Assembly: GCF_006352065.1 (NCBI RefSeq)
Contig: NZ_CP040915.1
Span: 1,550,001 to 1,614,000 of the forward strand
Reading direction: 5' to 3'
Source of the DNA: Georgenia yuyongxinii
GTDB lineage: Bacteria; Actinomycetota; Actinomycetes; Actinomycetales; Actinomycetaceae
Length of the DNA: 64,000 bases
In this document: positions 28,486 to 35,582 of the stretch, piece by piece
Layout: the number at the start of each line of letters is the position of its first letter
Position numbering within the stretch: the first letter of the stretch is position 1
Position numbers and translations under genes: made by a program
Notes under the pieces: generated by a model
What the model was told of the DNA's origin: nothing
Databases searched by the model: none
What the model saw: the letters and a program-made list of their open reading frames with translations, nothing else

Positions 28486-29040
28486 TTAAGCCGTCTTCCG
28501 TCGGCGGGTCCGTTTGGCTGACTTCGTTACACCGATCAGATCATTGATCACTTCAAGCATCATGAGCGTCCTCTCTGGCGCGTCATCCAGTAGCCGATGC
28601 GCACGAGGATTTCTCCATGCGCCTATGACGCCTTGACACAGTTGCATGTGGCCACGTTGGGCACTCTCATCGCTTTTGGTTCTACCGGAGTTGATCCGCA
28701 GGATTGGATTCGAGGGGGAGAAGACTACCGTCATGAGGCCGTCACCATCTTCATGTCGACCGCTGAGCGAGCGTACACATTCGTTGAGTGTCTTCACTGC
28801 AGCCTCAACTGCGTCAGCATAGTGCTGCGAGACGAACCGTGACCGTGTTGCCTGACGGAGATCGGTATCCGTAATGCGGTTATCGAAGTCGGGCAGCAGT
28901 TCCCCACCCGGATGCAGAGTGGGCACCTGTTCGGCAGGAGGTTCGTCGTTCTCAAACGTGGGACTGGCGTACTCAGCTAGTTCACTGCCGAGGCGGACGG
29001 CTAGCCGTATCGGAGTTTTCCAGTAATCGACCCCCGTCAT
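28486..29040 (-). CDS. TIGR02391 (Ymh-type) HEPN-like protein
   Basis: 184-residue protein matching the TIGR02391 family of predicted HEPN-fold RNases. The conserved core LRQATRSRFVSQHYADAVEAAVKTL (res 61-85) is followed by the HEPN RX4H motif RNPRAH at residues 143-148, preceded by QLCQGVIGAW and followed by LMMLEVINDLIG. The tail is basic (KRTRRRKTA). HEPN proteins are often RNA-cleaving toxins in defence systems; that role is inferred here. The ATG overlaps the stop of the upstream DUF5343 gene (ATGA). The gene is clearly less GC-rich than its surroundings and lies in an insertion in trmH, which indicates recent transfer. Confidence 0.8.
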   Translation of the reverse strand: MTGVDYWKTPIRLAVRLGSELAEYASPTFENDEPPAEQVPTLHPGGELLPDFDNRITDTDLRQATRSRFVSQHYADAVEAAVKTLNECVRSLSGRHEDGDGLMTVVFSPSNPILRINSGRTKSDESAQRGHMQLCQGVIGAWRNPRAHRLLDDAPERTLMMLEVINDLIGVTKSAKRTRRRKTA

Positions 29041-29723
29041 CGCTGATAGAGATGCTTCGCCATACTCGCGAAGATCTGATCGATCTGCTCGCCGTCCGCC
29101 GTCGCAGGGATGTGGATTTGGATGTCTAGGTGCACCACAGGTTGAGTTCCTTGCCCAGCGGGCGGGACCGGACCAGTTGCGTCCGGGACGTCGACCATCG
29201 AGGCGTGTGGTTGTTTCGGTGACCCGTCACCGGTTATTGGCGCCTTTCGGCTCGCCTTCCTGGGCCCGTTCTTCTTCGAATCCCCTCCCGTTGGCGGCTC
29301 GGTGGGACTCTTGTCAGCGATCAGGGCGTACGTGGCTGCCATAGACGCGGCGTTTGACCCCCCAAAACCCTTGTGCTGGAGCCAGGTCGCGATCCGTGCC
29401 TTGTCCGGCTCGCCTGCAGGTGTCGTCAATGCCGCGAGGTCTCCTGGGTAGACCTCGTCGAGGATTTCCTGGCAAGCATCGGCATACGTGGAGTCGATTC
29501 TCCACTTGTTACCGCGCTCCGTAAGCGTGCCATCTTCTTCCAGTAGCCCTAACTTCTTGAGCGGTGAGACGACGTTGTCCTGAGCGCTCCTTGGACCTGA
29601 CATGTCGAGGAGGGCTGCGACTGTAGCTGGTGTGAACTTCGTGGAGGGTGCGGCCGAGGCACGAGCCCGTAGGACTTTCCAAGCTTTAGCAGGCACCTTC
29701 GGGTAGGCGTTGGAAGTCGCCAT
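29037..29723 (-). CDS. DUF5343 family protein, winged-helix-like
   Basis: 228-residue protein, first gene of the trmH-island operon. The N-terminal ~80 residues (AYPKVPAKAWKVLRARA; PATVAALLDMSG; VVSPLKKLGLLEEDG; LTERGNKWR) match DUF5343. The pattern of short helices, then LGLLEEDGTLT as a wing, suggests a winged helix that could bind DNA. A low-complexity Ser/Lys/Pro linker (~res 140-190) leads to a conserved C-terminal element VVHLDIQIHIPATADGEQID, then QIFASMAKHLY. GGAGA lies 5 bases before the ATG but is inside an inverted repeat (29729-29753). It is probably the regulator or antitoxin-like partner of the HEPN protein; this is inference. Confidence 0.72.
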   Translation of the reverse strand: MATSNAYPKVPAKAWKVLRARASAAPSTKFTPATVAALLDMSGPRSAQDNVVSPLKKLGLLEEDGTLTERGNKWRIDSTYADACQEILDEVYPGDLAALTTPAGEPDKARIATWLQHKGFGGSNAASMAATYALIADKSPTEPPTGGDSKKNGPRKASRKAPITGDGSPKQPHASMVDVPDATGPVPPAGQGTQPVVHLDIQIHIPATADGEQIDQIFASMAKHLYQR

Positions 29724-29728
29724 TGGGT

Positions 29729-29753
29729 TCTCCGTTCAGTGGGTTAACGGAGA
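29729..29753 (-). promoter_or_regulatory. Inverted repeat covering the DUF5343 ribosome binding site
   Basis: TCTCCGTT (29729-29736) and AACGGAGA (29746-29753) are exact reverse complements with a 9-base loop. On the minus strand the 3' arm contains the GGAGA that serves the DUF5343 ATG. A folded mRNA would mask this signal; the DNA dyad could equally be an operator for a self-regulating winged-helix protein. A TAGTAT -10-like element lies just upstream (29751-29756 region). Confidence 0.6.
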
Positions 29754-29792
29754 TACTAGATCCAAACTCTCGTCGTCCGGGCTCAGACGTGT

Positions 29793-29956
29793 CCCGGCTC
29801 TCTTGTCGCGCTGGTGCTGGGCACCGAGGGGACGGGCTGGCACGCAGCACCGTCGAGGCCGCGGACGTGGTCGTGCGCATCCCGATGGCCGGCGGGGTGG
29901 ACTCGCTCAACGTGGCCGCGGCGTCCGCCGTCGCCTTCTGGGCCACGCGGGCCTGA
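29793..29956 (+). pseudogene. Decayed second copy of trmH 3' end
   Basis: Carries the TrmH C-terminal sequence (RSTVEAADVVVRIPMAGGVD then SLNVAAASAVAFWATRA) in the reading frame after a one-base loss in the GAGGGGAC run near 29829. Upstream codons are out of frame and truncated. This is the displaced original, or an att-like copy, left at the far edge of the inserted cassette. From 29957 to 30134 I see no gene; GTG/ATG frames there have no domain match. Confidence 0.85.
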
Positions 29957-30134
29957 GCGCCCGGTATCGACTGTGCCGACAACGGCCGTCGCGTCGTCCT
30001 GAGCAATTCAGGCGGCCGAGCTGGAGCCGCGTGGCACGATCCAGGCTCAGAGCTTCCGCGCGGGACCGATGAACGCCCGGGTCGGCGGAGGTCTCTCCAT
30101 CCGCGCAAGACGGCCGAGCAGACGGAGCCAGCAC

Positions 30135-30782
30135 ATGACACGGACCCGCATCCACAACCTTTCCATCTCGCTGGACGGGTTCGCCACCGGCGTCGGCCAG
30201 GCATCCGAAGCACCCATGGGCCACGCCGGCCAACGGCTGCACGAGTGGATGATCGCCACCCGCTTCGGCGCCCCGATCATGGGACGCGAGGGCGGCACCC
30301 TCGGCGTCGACGACGCCTTTGCCCAGCAGCACGAGCCCGGCATCGGCGCCGAGATCATGGGTGCGGGCAAGTTCGGCCCACCTGGCTGGCAGGACGACGC
30401 CGACTGGCAGGGGTGGTGGGGTCCGAACCCCCCGTTCCACACGCCGACCGTCGTGCTGACCCACCGCCCGCGACCCTCGATCGAGATGGAGGGTGGCACC
30501 ACCTTCCACTTCCTCGACGCCGCACCGGCCGAGGCGCTCGACGCCGCCCGTGGGCTGGCCGACGGACGGGACGTCCGCATCGGCGGTGGTCCGACCGTCG
30601 TGCGCGACTTCCTCGCCGCAGGCCTGGTCGACCACATGCACCTGGTCCAGGTGCCGATCGTGCTCGGCCGTGGTGTCCGTGTGTGGGACGGACTGGAGGC
30701 GCTGGAGGAGGACTACGAGATCGAGGCCGTCTCGGCGCCCAGCGGGGTCACCCACCTGACCTTCGACCGGAAGACCTCGTGA
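30135..30782 (+). CDS. Dihydrofolate reductase-family (RibD C-terminal) protein
   Basis: NAD(P)H-dependent reductase fold of the DHFR/RibD-C superfamily. It opens with RIHNLSISLDGFATG (substrate region), has APIMGREGG, PTVVLTHRPRPSIEMEGG, the cofactor-binding DVRIGGGPTVVRDFLAAGLV and the C-terminal HLVQVPIVLGRGVRVW. 215 aa. ATG at 30135 with GGAG upstream. Such stand-alone proteins are abundant in actinomycetes and their substrates are usually unknown. It is not a housekeeping FolA. Confidence 0.88.
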   Translation: MTRTRIHNLSISLDGFATGVGQASEAPMGHAGQRLHEWMIATRFGAPIMGREGGTLGVDDAFAQQHEPGIGAEIMGAGKFGPPGWQDDADWQGWWGPNPPFHTPTVVLTHRPRPSIEMEGGTTFHFLDAAPAEALDAARGLADGRDVRIGGGPTVVRDFLAAGLVDHMHLVQVPIVLGRGVRVWDGLEALEEDYEIEAVSAPSGVTHLTFDRKTS

Positions 30783-30844
30783 CGAGGGCGTGTCGCGAAA
30801 CCCGGCATCTGCTGCACGAGGCACGGCACGCACCCTGACGGCGC

Positions 30845-31237
30845 TCAACCGCGCGGAGGCCGGATGGTGAAGGACAGGGAGTCAGGCACATCGAGGAGTC
30901 CCAGGAGCTCCCGGACCAGCGGCGGCGCCCAGGCCACAGTGGGGTCGTGGACCAGACGGGGCTCGGCCAGCTCGACCCGGCGGCCGCGTGTCGTGATCCA
31001 GCAGCCACCCGCGGCGAGCACGTTGCGCACCCAGTCCGCTTCGCGCCCGTAGGTCAGCGCAACCCGGTAGCCCGGGCCGGCACGGAAGATGTTGACCACG
31101 GCGCTGTGCTCACGACCGCTGCGGCGGCCCACGTGGGTCAGCACGGCGAAGCCGGGCAGGCGCGGGGCGACCAGGCCCATGACCCTGTTCAGCACCAGCC
31201 GGTTCGCCCGCCCGAGCCATCGCGGCAAGGGGCTCAT
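30845..31237 (-). CDS. Deazaflavin (F420)-dependent nitroreductase-family protein
   Basis: 130-residue split-barrel protein of the DDN/FDOR family. The pattern VLTHVGRRSGREHSAVVNI, then YRVALTYGREADWVRNVLAAG and CWITTRGRRVELAEPRLV, is typical of small F420-binding reductases. I use the ATG at 31237 (MSPLPRWLGR); the frame extends 24 codons further upstream. Binding of F420 is inferred from the family. It is divergent from the MmcQ/YjbR gene. Confidence 0.82.
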   Translation of the reverse strand: MSPLPRWLGRANRLVLNRVMGLVAPRLPGFAVLTHVGRRSGREHSAVVNIFRAGPGYRVALTYGREADWVRNVLAAGGCWITTRGRRVELAEPRLVHDPTVAWAPPLVRELLGLLDVPDSLSFTIRPPRG

Positions 31238-31332
31238 CCGCGGCCTCCCGTCTGCGTCTGAAGGCGCCGGCCACGGCCGTGTCGGTACCGCGCCGTACGC
31301 TGGCCGCACGGCCCGACCGAGAGGTGGCGAGG

Positions 31333-31776
31333 ATGGCCCACCCGACGATGTTCCACGACGCCGATCCCTACCTTGCCCTGCTGCGCACCATCGCGCTGGC
31401 CTTCCCGGAGGCCGAGGAGGTGGTCTCGCACGGCCGGCCGAACTTCCGTGTGCGGAAGGTCTTCGCCGTCTATGGCTCCGGCACCAAGGGTCCCGCGGCG
31501 ACGCGGGTGAGGTACGACCACGGTCTGGTGGTGCTGCCCGAGGAGTCCGAGCGGCCGGCGCTGGTACAGGACCCGCGGTACTTCGTCCCTGCGTACCTGG
31601 CGCCCTCGGGGTGGATCGGCGTCGACCTGACCGCTCGGGGCCGCGACGGTCCCGACGATGTGGACTGGGACGAGGTCGCCGAGCTCCTCGACGGCTCCTA
31701 CCGGCAGGTCGCCGGTCCGCGGCTCGTCACCCGGCTCGACGCCGAGGGCGGCCCGGCGGCGCACCGACGCCGCTGA
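31333..31776 (+). CDS. MmcQ/YjbR-family protein
   Basis: 147-residue protein of the MmcQ/YjbR-like family (PF04237). Family signatures are ALAFPEAEEVVSHGRPNFRV near residue 16, KVFAVYG and GWIGVDLTARG, ending in a helical WDEVAELLDGSYRQVA. The fold resembles DNA-binding CyaY-like proteins, but no biochemical role is certain. ATG at 31333 after GGCGAGG. It stands alone between divergent and convergent genes. Confidence 0.85.
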   Translation: MAHPTMFHDADPYLALLRTIALAFPEAEEVVSHGRPNFRVRKVFAVYGSGTKGPAATRVRYDHGLVVLPEESERPALVQDPRYFVPAYLAPSGWIGVDLTARGRDGPDDVDWDEVAELLDGSYRQVAGPRLVTRLDAEGGPAAHRRR

Positions 31777-31844
31777 CGCCGACGCTGCCAACGCCCGCGT
31801 CCGAGGACCGGGCCGCCCCGGACGAACGCGTCAGGACGATCGCG

Positions 31845-33575
31845 TCAGCGCGCCGGCAAAGTGGCGCAGTCCAGCTGCGAGCGGCCGTTCAGCTCGTGGC
31901 GCACGTGGTTGCGGGCGTGGGCGACGGCGGCGGAGATGTCGTGGAAGTAGTGCAGCTCACCGATCGCGGCCAGCACGCCCACCGCGCCGGCCACCCGCAG
32001 CTGGCGGGCGTCGAGACCCTTGAGCAGCACCGTGATCCCGCGTCGCTGGAGGCTGGTGACGATCTCGGTCAGGGCGTTGGCGCCGGAGGCGTCCATCATG
32101 CGCACGTCCGTCAGGGCCAGGATGATCACGTGCACGTGCTTGACGCTGGTGAGCTCGTCGAGAAACTGCTTCGTGCCACCGAAGAAGAGGGCACCGTGGA
32201 AGCGGTAGACGGCGATGTGCTCGTGCAGCAGCGCATCCTCCTCGGCCGCGTCGAGCTCGGGCACACCCTCCCGGCGGAGCCCGGAGACACGGGACATCGC
32301 CCGCAGTGCCAGGAAGGCCGCGACCGCGACGCCCGCCTCCACCGCGACCACGAGGTCGAACACGATCGTCACGGCGACCGTCACGACGAAGACCAGACCG
32401 TCCGACCGGGTCGACCGCAGGATGGAACGGGCCGTGCCCAGGTCGATCATGCGCACGGCGGTGACGATGAGCACCCCCGCCAACGCGGCGGTCGGGATGA
32501 GCGCCACCACTGGCGTCGCGAGCAGCACCACGGCCACGAGGACGACGGCGTGGCTCGCCGAGGCCACCCGGGTCCGGGCGCCGGCGCGCACGTTGACGGC
32601 GGTCCGGGCGATGGCCCCGGTGGCCGGCATGCCGCCGAAGATGCCGCTGGCGATGTTGGCCAGGCCCTGCCCGACGAGCTCGCGGTCGGCCTGGGTGTTC
32701 GGGACCTCCTCGACCATGCCGTCGGCCACGCGCGCGGAGAGCAGGCTCTCCAGCGCCGCCAGTGCGGCAATGGCCAGGGCGGCGGGGAACAACGCGGCGA
32801 TCGCCTCGTTGTCCCAGGCCGGGAACGTGGGGGAGGGCAGCGAGGCAGGCAGCTCGCCGATGCGGGCCACCGGCAGGTCCGCTACCTCGGCCACCACCGT
32901 GACGGCGGCGACGGCGATCAGCGAGCCGGGCAGCGAGCGGCGGATCCGGGCGAGCACGAGCATCAGGACGATGGCACCGACCGTGAGCATCAAGGGCACG
33001 GTGGCCACCGACCAGTCCGCGACCCGCAAGGTCGACACCGCCACGAGGGCGGCGTTCTCGCCGTCGGGCTTGGGCACGTCCAGGGCGAGGGGCACCTGCT
33101 GGAGAAAGATGATCACCCCGATGCCCAGGGTGAAGCCCTCGACCACGGGCCAGGGGATGACCGAGACGAGCCGGCCCATGCCCACCAGACCCATGACGAC
33201 GACGAGCAGCCCGGCCAGGATCGAGAGTGCGAAGACCGCCTCGGGGCCGTAGCGGGCGACGACGGGCACGAGCACCACAGTCATCGCACCGGTGGGGCCG
33301 GAGACCTGCAGGTGCGAGCCGCCGAAGACGGCGGCCACGAACCCTGCGACGATCGCGGTGACCAGCCCCGCGGCGGCGCCAACCCCAGACGCGACTCCGA
33401 AGCCGAGAGCGAGCGGGAGCGCCACGATACCGACCGTGACGCCCGCGATGAGGTCGCGACGCCACGAGCGCGGGAGCTCGGCGTAGTCGCTGCGGCGCGG
33501 TACCAGCAGGCCGGCGGCGTGCCGCGCCGCACTGCGCCAGGTCAGGCGCGGTTGGAGTGCGGGGATGGCGCTCAT
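31845..33575 (-). CDS. SulP-family anion permease with STAS domain
   Basis: SLC26/SulP transporter. The first ~420 residues are membrane-spanning with signatures GVTVGIVALPLALGFGVASG, GSHLQVSGPTGAMTVVL and GGMPATGAIARTAVNVRAGA. The C-terminal ~130 residues form a STAS domain (FHGALFFGGTKQFLDEL; ILALTDVRMMDASGANALTE). The transported anion may be sulfate, bicarbonate or a dicarboxylate; the sequence does not decide. The start overlaps the stop of the upstream ArsR gene (ATGA), so the two are one operon under the regulator. Confidence 0.92.
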   Translation of the reverse strand: MSAIPALQPRLTWRSAARHAAGLLVPRRSDYAELPRSWRRDLIAGVTVGIVALPLALGFGVASGVGAAAGLVTAIVAGFVAAVFGGSHLQVSGPTGAMTVVLVPVVARYGPEAVFALSILAGLLVVVMGLVGMGRLVSVIPWPVVEGFTLGIGVIIFLQQVPLALDVPKPDGENAALVAVSTLRVADWSVATVPLMLTVGAIVLMLVLARIRRSLPGSLIAVAAVTVVAEVADLPVARIGELPASLPSPTFPAWDNEAIAALFPAALAIAALAALESLLSARVADGMVEEVPNTQADRELVGQGLANIASGIFGGMPATGAIARTAVNVRAGARTRVASASHAVVLVAVVLLATPVVALIPTAALAGVLIVTAVRMIDLGTARSILRSTRSDGLVFVVTVAVTIVFDLVVAVEAGVAVAAFLALRAMSRVSGLRREGVPELDAAEEDALLHEHIAVYRFHGALFFGGTKQFLDELTSVKHVHVIILALTDVRMMDASGANALTEIVTSLQRRGITVLLKGLDARQLRVAGAVGVLAAIGELHYFHDISAAVAHARNHVRHELNGRSQLDCATLPAR

Positions 33576-33958
33576 GCCCGTTCCCCCGCCGCGCCGCGCA
33601 CCGCGCCGACCTCGTCGGGCTCCGTGAGATCTGCAAGCACGCCGCTGGCCTCGCCCAGGCGGTGCAGCAGGAAGGTGCGTGCCACGGTCAGCAGGTCCGC
33701 GACCGAGGGGTCGGCGAGCGAGTAGGTCACCGAGTTGCCCTGGCGTGCCTTGGTCACCGCCCCCGCCCGGCGCAGCACCGCGAGGTGCTGCGAGAGGTGC
33801 GACGCCTCGATGCCGATGTCGGCGAGCAGTGCGCTGACCGGCCGGTCACCGGCGCTGAGCAGCTCCAGGGTGCGGATGCGCACCGGGTGGCTGAGCGCCT
33901 TGAACAGCTCGGCTTTGATCTCGTAGATGGGGGCCTGAAGGGCCACAGGTTCGGGCAC
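33572..33958 (-). CDS. ArsR-family transcriptional regulator lacking cysteines
   Basis: 128-residue winged-helix repressor. The ArsR core is ALSHPVRIRTLELLSAGDRP, then recognition helix ASHLSQHLAVLRRAG and wing RQGNSVTYSLADPSV. There is no cysteine anywhere, so it cannot sense metals or polysulfide through thiolates as ArsR/CadC/BigR do; sensing must use other residues or another ligand. GTG start at 33958. It is co-translated with the SulP gene and divergent from a flavoprotein disulfide reductase. The dyad at 33994-34011 in the shared upstream region is a likely operator. Confidence 0.9.
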   Translation of the reverse strand: MPEPVALQAPIYEIKAELFKALSHPVRIRTLELLSAGDRPVSALLADIGIEASHLSQHLAVLRRAGAVTKARQGNSVTYSLADPSVADLLTVARTFLLHRLGEASGVLADLTEPDEVGAVRGAAGERA

Positions 33959-33993
33959 GGACGATCCACTCGTTTCCGACAGGGACTTGGCGA

Positions 33994-34011
33994 CTTGATG
34001 ACTGTATCAAG
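33994..34011. promoter_or_regulatory. Candidate ArsR operator between divergent genes
   Basis: CTTGAT and ATCAAG flank a 6-base centre (GACTGT), a perfect dyad 36 bases upstream of the arsR GTG. A second overlapping symmetry, CAAG...CTTG, extends to 34024. It is in the 195-base gap between the arsR-sulP operon and the flavoprotein gene, well placed to control both. Confidence 0.6.
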
Positions 34012-34153
34012 TGCGCAAGTGCTTGTGTGCCCGTCGCCGAGGGCGCCGCGGCACTAGCAGGTGCTGCCGCCCCGGCACATCGAGGGGCCTGCGACCGGTG
34101 GTCAGGGTGATGATGGCCCGGTACGCACGCCGTCGCCCGTTGAAGAGAGCAAC

Positions 34154-35536
34154 ATGCCATCGCACGCGATCGAGGACGTCGACCTGCTGGTGATCGGCGG
34201 CGGCAAGGCGGGGAAGTCGCTGGCCATGGACCGTGCCAAGGCCGGTCAGGCAGTGGCCATGGTCGAGCGGGACAAGATCGGCGGCACATGCATCAACGTC
34301 GCCTGCATCCCCACCAAGGCCCTCGTCGCCTCTGCCCGGACGCTTCTCACCGCGCGCCGCGCCGGCGCGCTGGGCGTCGTCGTCGACGGCGAGCCTGCTG
34401 TGGCCCTGGAGAGGCTCCGCGCCCACAAGGAGGGCGTGGTCGGCGGTATGGTCGCCGCCCACCAGAAGCTCTTCGCCGACTCGGGGATGGACTTCATCCT
34501 CGGCACCGCCCGGTTCGTGGGTGAGCGCACCGTCGAGGTCTCGACGGCGGGCGGCGGCACCCGACGGCTGCGCGGCCGCGACGTCGTGATCAACACGGGC
34601 ACCACCCCCGCACACCCGGACCTGCCCGGTCTGGCCGACGCGAGGCCCTGGGACTCCGAGAGCATCCTGCGCCTGGAGCGGCTGCCCAACTCCATCGTGG
34701 TGCTCGGCGGCGGTTACGTGGGCTGCGAGTTCGCGTCTATGCTCGCCGTGTTCGGCTCCCGCGTGACGCTCCTTCAGGGCCGCGACCAGGTCCTGCCGCG
34801 CGAGGACCCCGACGTCGCCGCCGCCGTCGCCGACGTGCTGACCGACCAGGGCGTCGACGTCCGGCTCGGTGCCCGCGCCTCGGCGGCCCGGCGCGACGCC
34901 GGCGGCGTGGTGGTCACGCTCACCGACGGCACCGAGGTCCGCGCGGACGACCTGCTCGTCGCCACGGGCCGGGCACCGGTGACCGCGGACCTGGGTCTGG
35001 CCGCGGCCGGCGTGGAGCTGGATGAGCGCGGGTTCGTCGTGGTCGACGACCACCTGCGTACCTCCGCCGAGCACGTCTGGTCCGCGGGCGACGTCGCCGG
35101 CAGCCCGCAGTTCACCCACGCCTCCTGGCACGACTTCCGTGTGCTCAAGGCCCAGCTCTCTGGCGGCGACGCCACTGTGACGGGCCGGCTGGTGCCCTAT
35201 TGCGTCTTCATCACCCCGGAGCTCGCCCGGGTAGGCATGAGCGAGTCCGAGGCCCGCGCGGCAGGCCGGGAGATCAAGGTGGCTCGGCTACCGGTCGCCG
35301 CGATCCCGCGCGCGAAGACGCTCCGCGAGACGGTGGGCCTGTGGAAAGCGGTCGTCGACGCCGGTACTGACGAGATCCTCGGCGTCGCCCTGCTGGGCCA
35401 CGCGGCCGGCGAGGTGGTCACGGCCGTGCAGATGGCGATGCTCGGGCGCCTGACCTACCAGCAGGTGCGCGACGCCGTCATCACGCACCCGACCATGGGG
35501 GAGGGGCTCAACCTCCTGTTCGACCCGCTCGGATAG
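34154..35536 (+). CDS. Pyridine nucleotide-disulfide oxidoreductase (MerA/Lpd-like)
   Basis: FAD-dependent class I disulfide oxidoreductase of 460 residues. It has the FAD motif DLLVIGGGKAGKSLA, the redox-active pair GGTCINVACIPTKAL (Cys at ~42 and 47), the NAD(P) motif VVLGGGYVGCEFASM near 180, and the dimerisation domain ending ITHPTMGEGLNLLFDPLG. The C-terminal vicinal cysteines of true mercuric reductases are absent, as are lipoamide-complex neighbours. The physiological disulfide substrate is unknown. ATG at 34154 follows GAAGAGAG. It is divergent from arsR-sulP and probably in the same regulon. Confidence 0.88.
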   Translation: MPSHAIEDVDLLVIGGGKAGKSLAMDRAKAGQAVAMVERDKIGGTCINVACIPTKALVASARTLLTARRAGALGVVVDGEPAVALERLRAHKEGVVGGMVAAHQKLFADSGMDFILGTARFVGERTVEVSTAGGGTRRLRGRDVVINTGTTPAHPDLPGLADARPWDSESILRLERLPNSIVVLGGGYVGCEFASMLAVFGSRVTLLQGRDQVLPREDPDVAAAVADVLTDQGVDVRLGARASAARRDAGGVVVTLTDGTEVRADDLLVATGRAPVTADLGLAAAGVELDERGFVVVDDHLRTSAEHVWSAGDVAGSPQFTHASWHDFRVLKAQLSGGDATVTGRLVPYCVFITPELARVGMSESEARAAGREIKVARLPVAAIPRAKTLRETVGLWKAVVDAGTDEILGVALLGHAAGEVVTAVQMAMLGRLTYQQVRDAVITHPTMGEGLNLLFDPLG

Positions 35537-35582
35537 GGGCCGAGTCCGCGTCGGGTCCGGCGGACATCACCATGGGCGGGCC

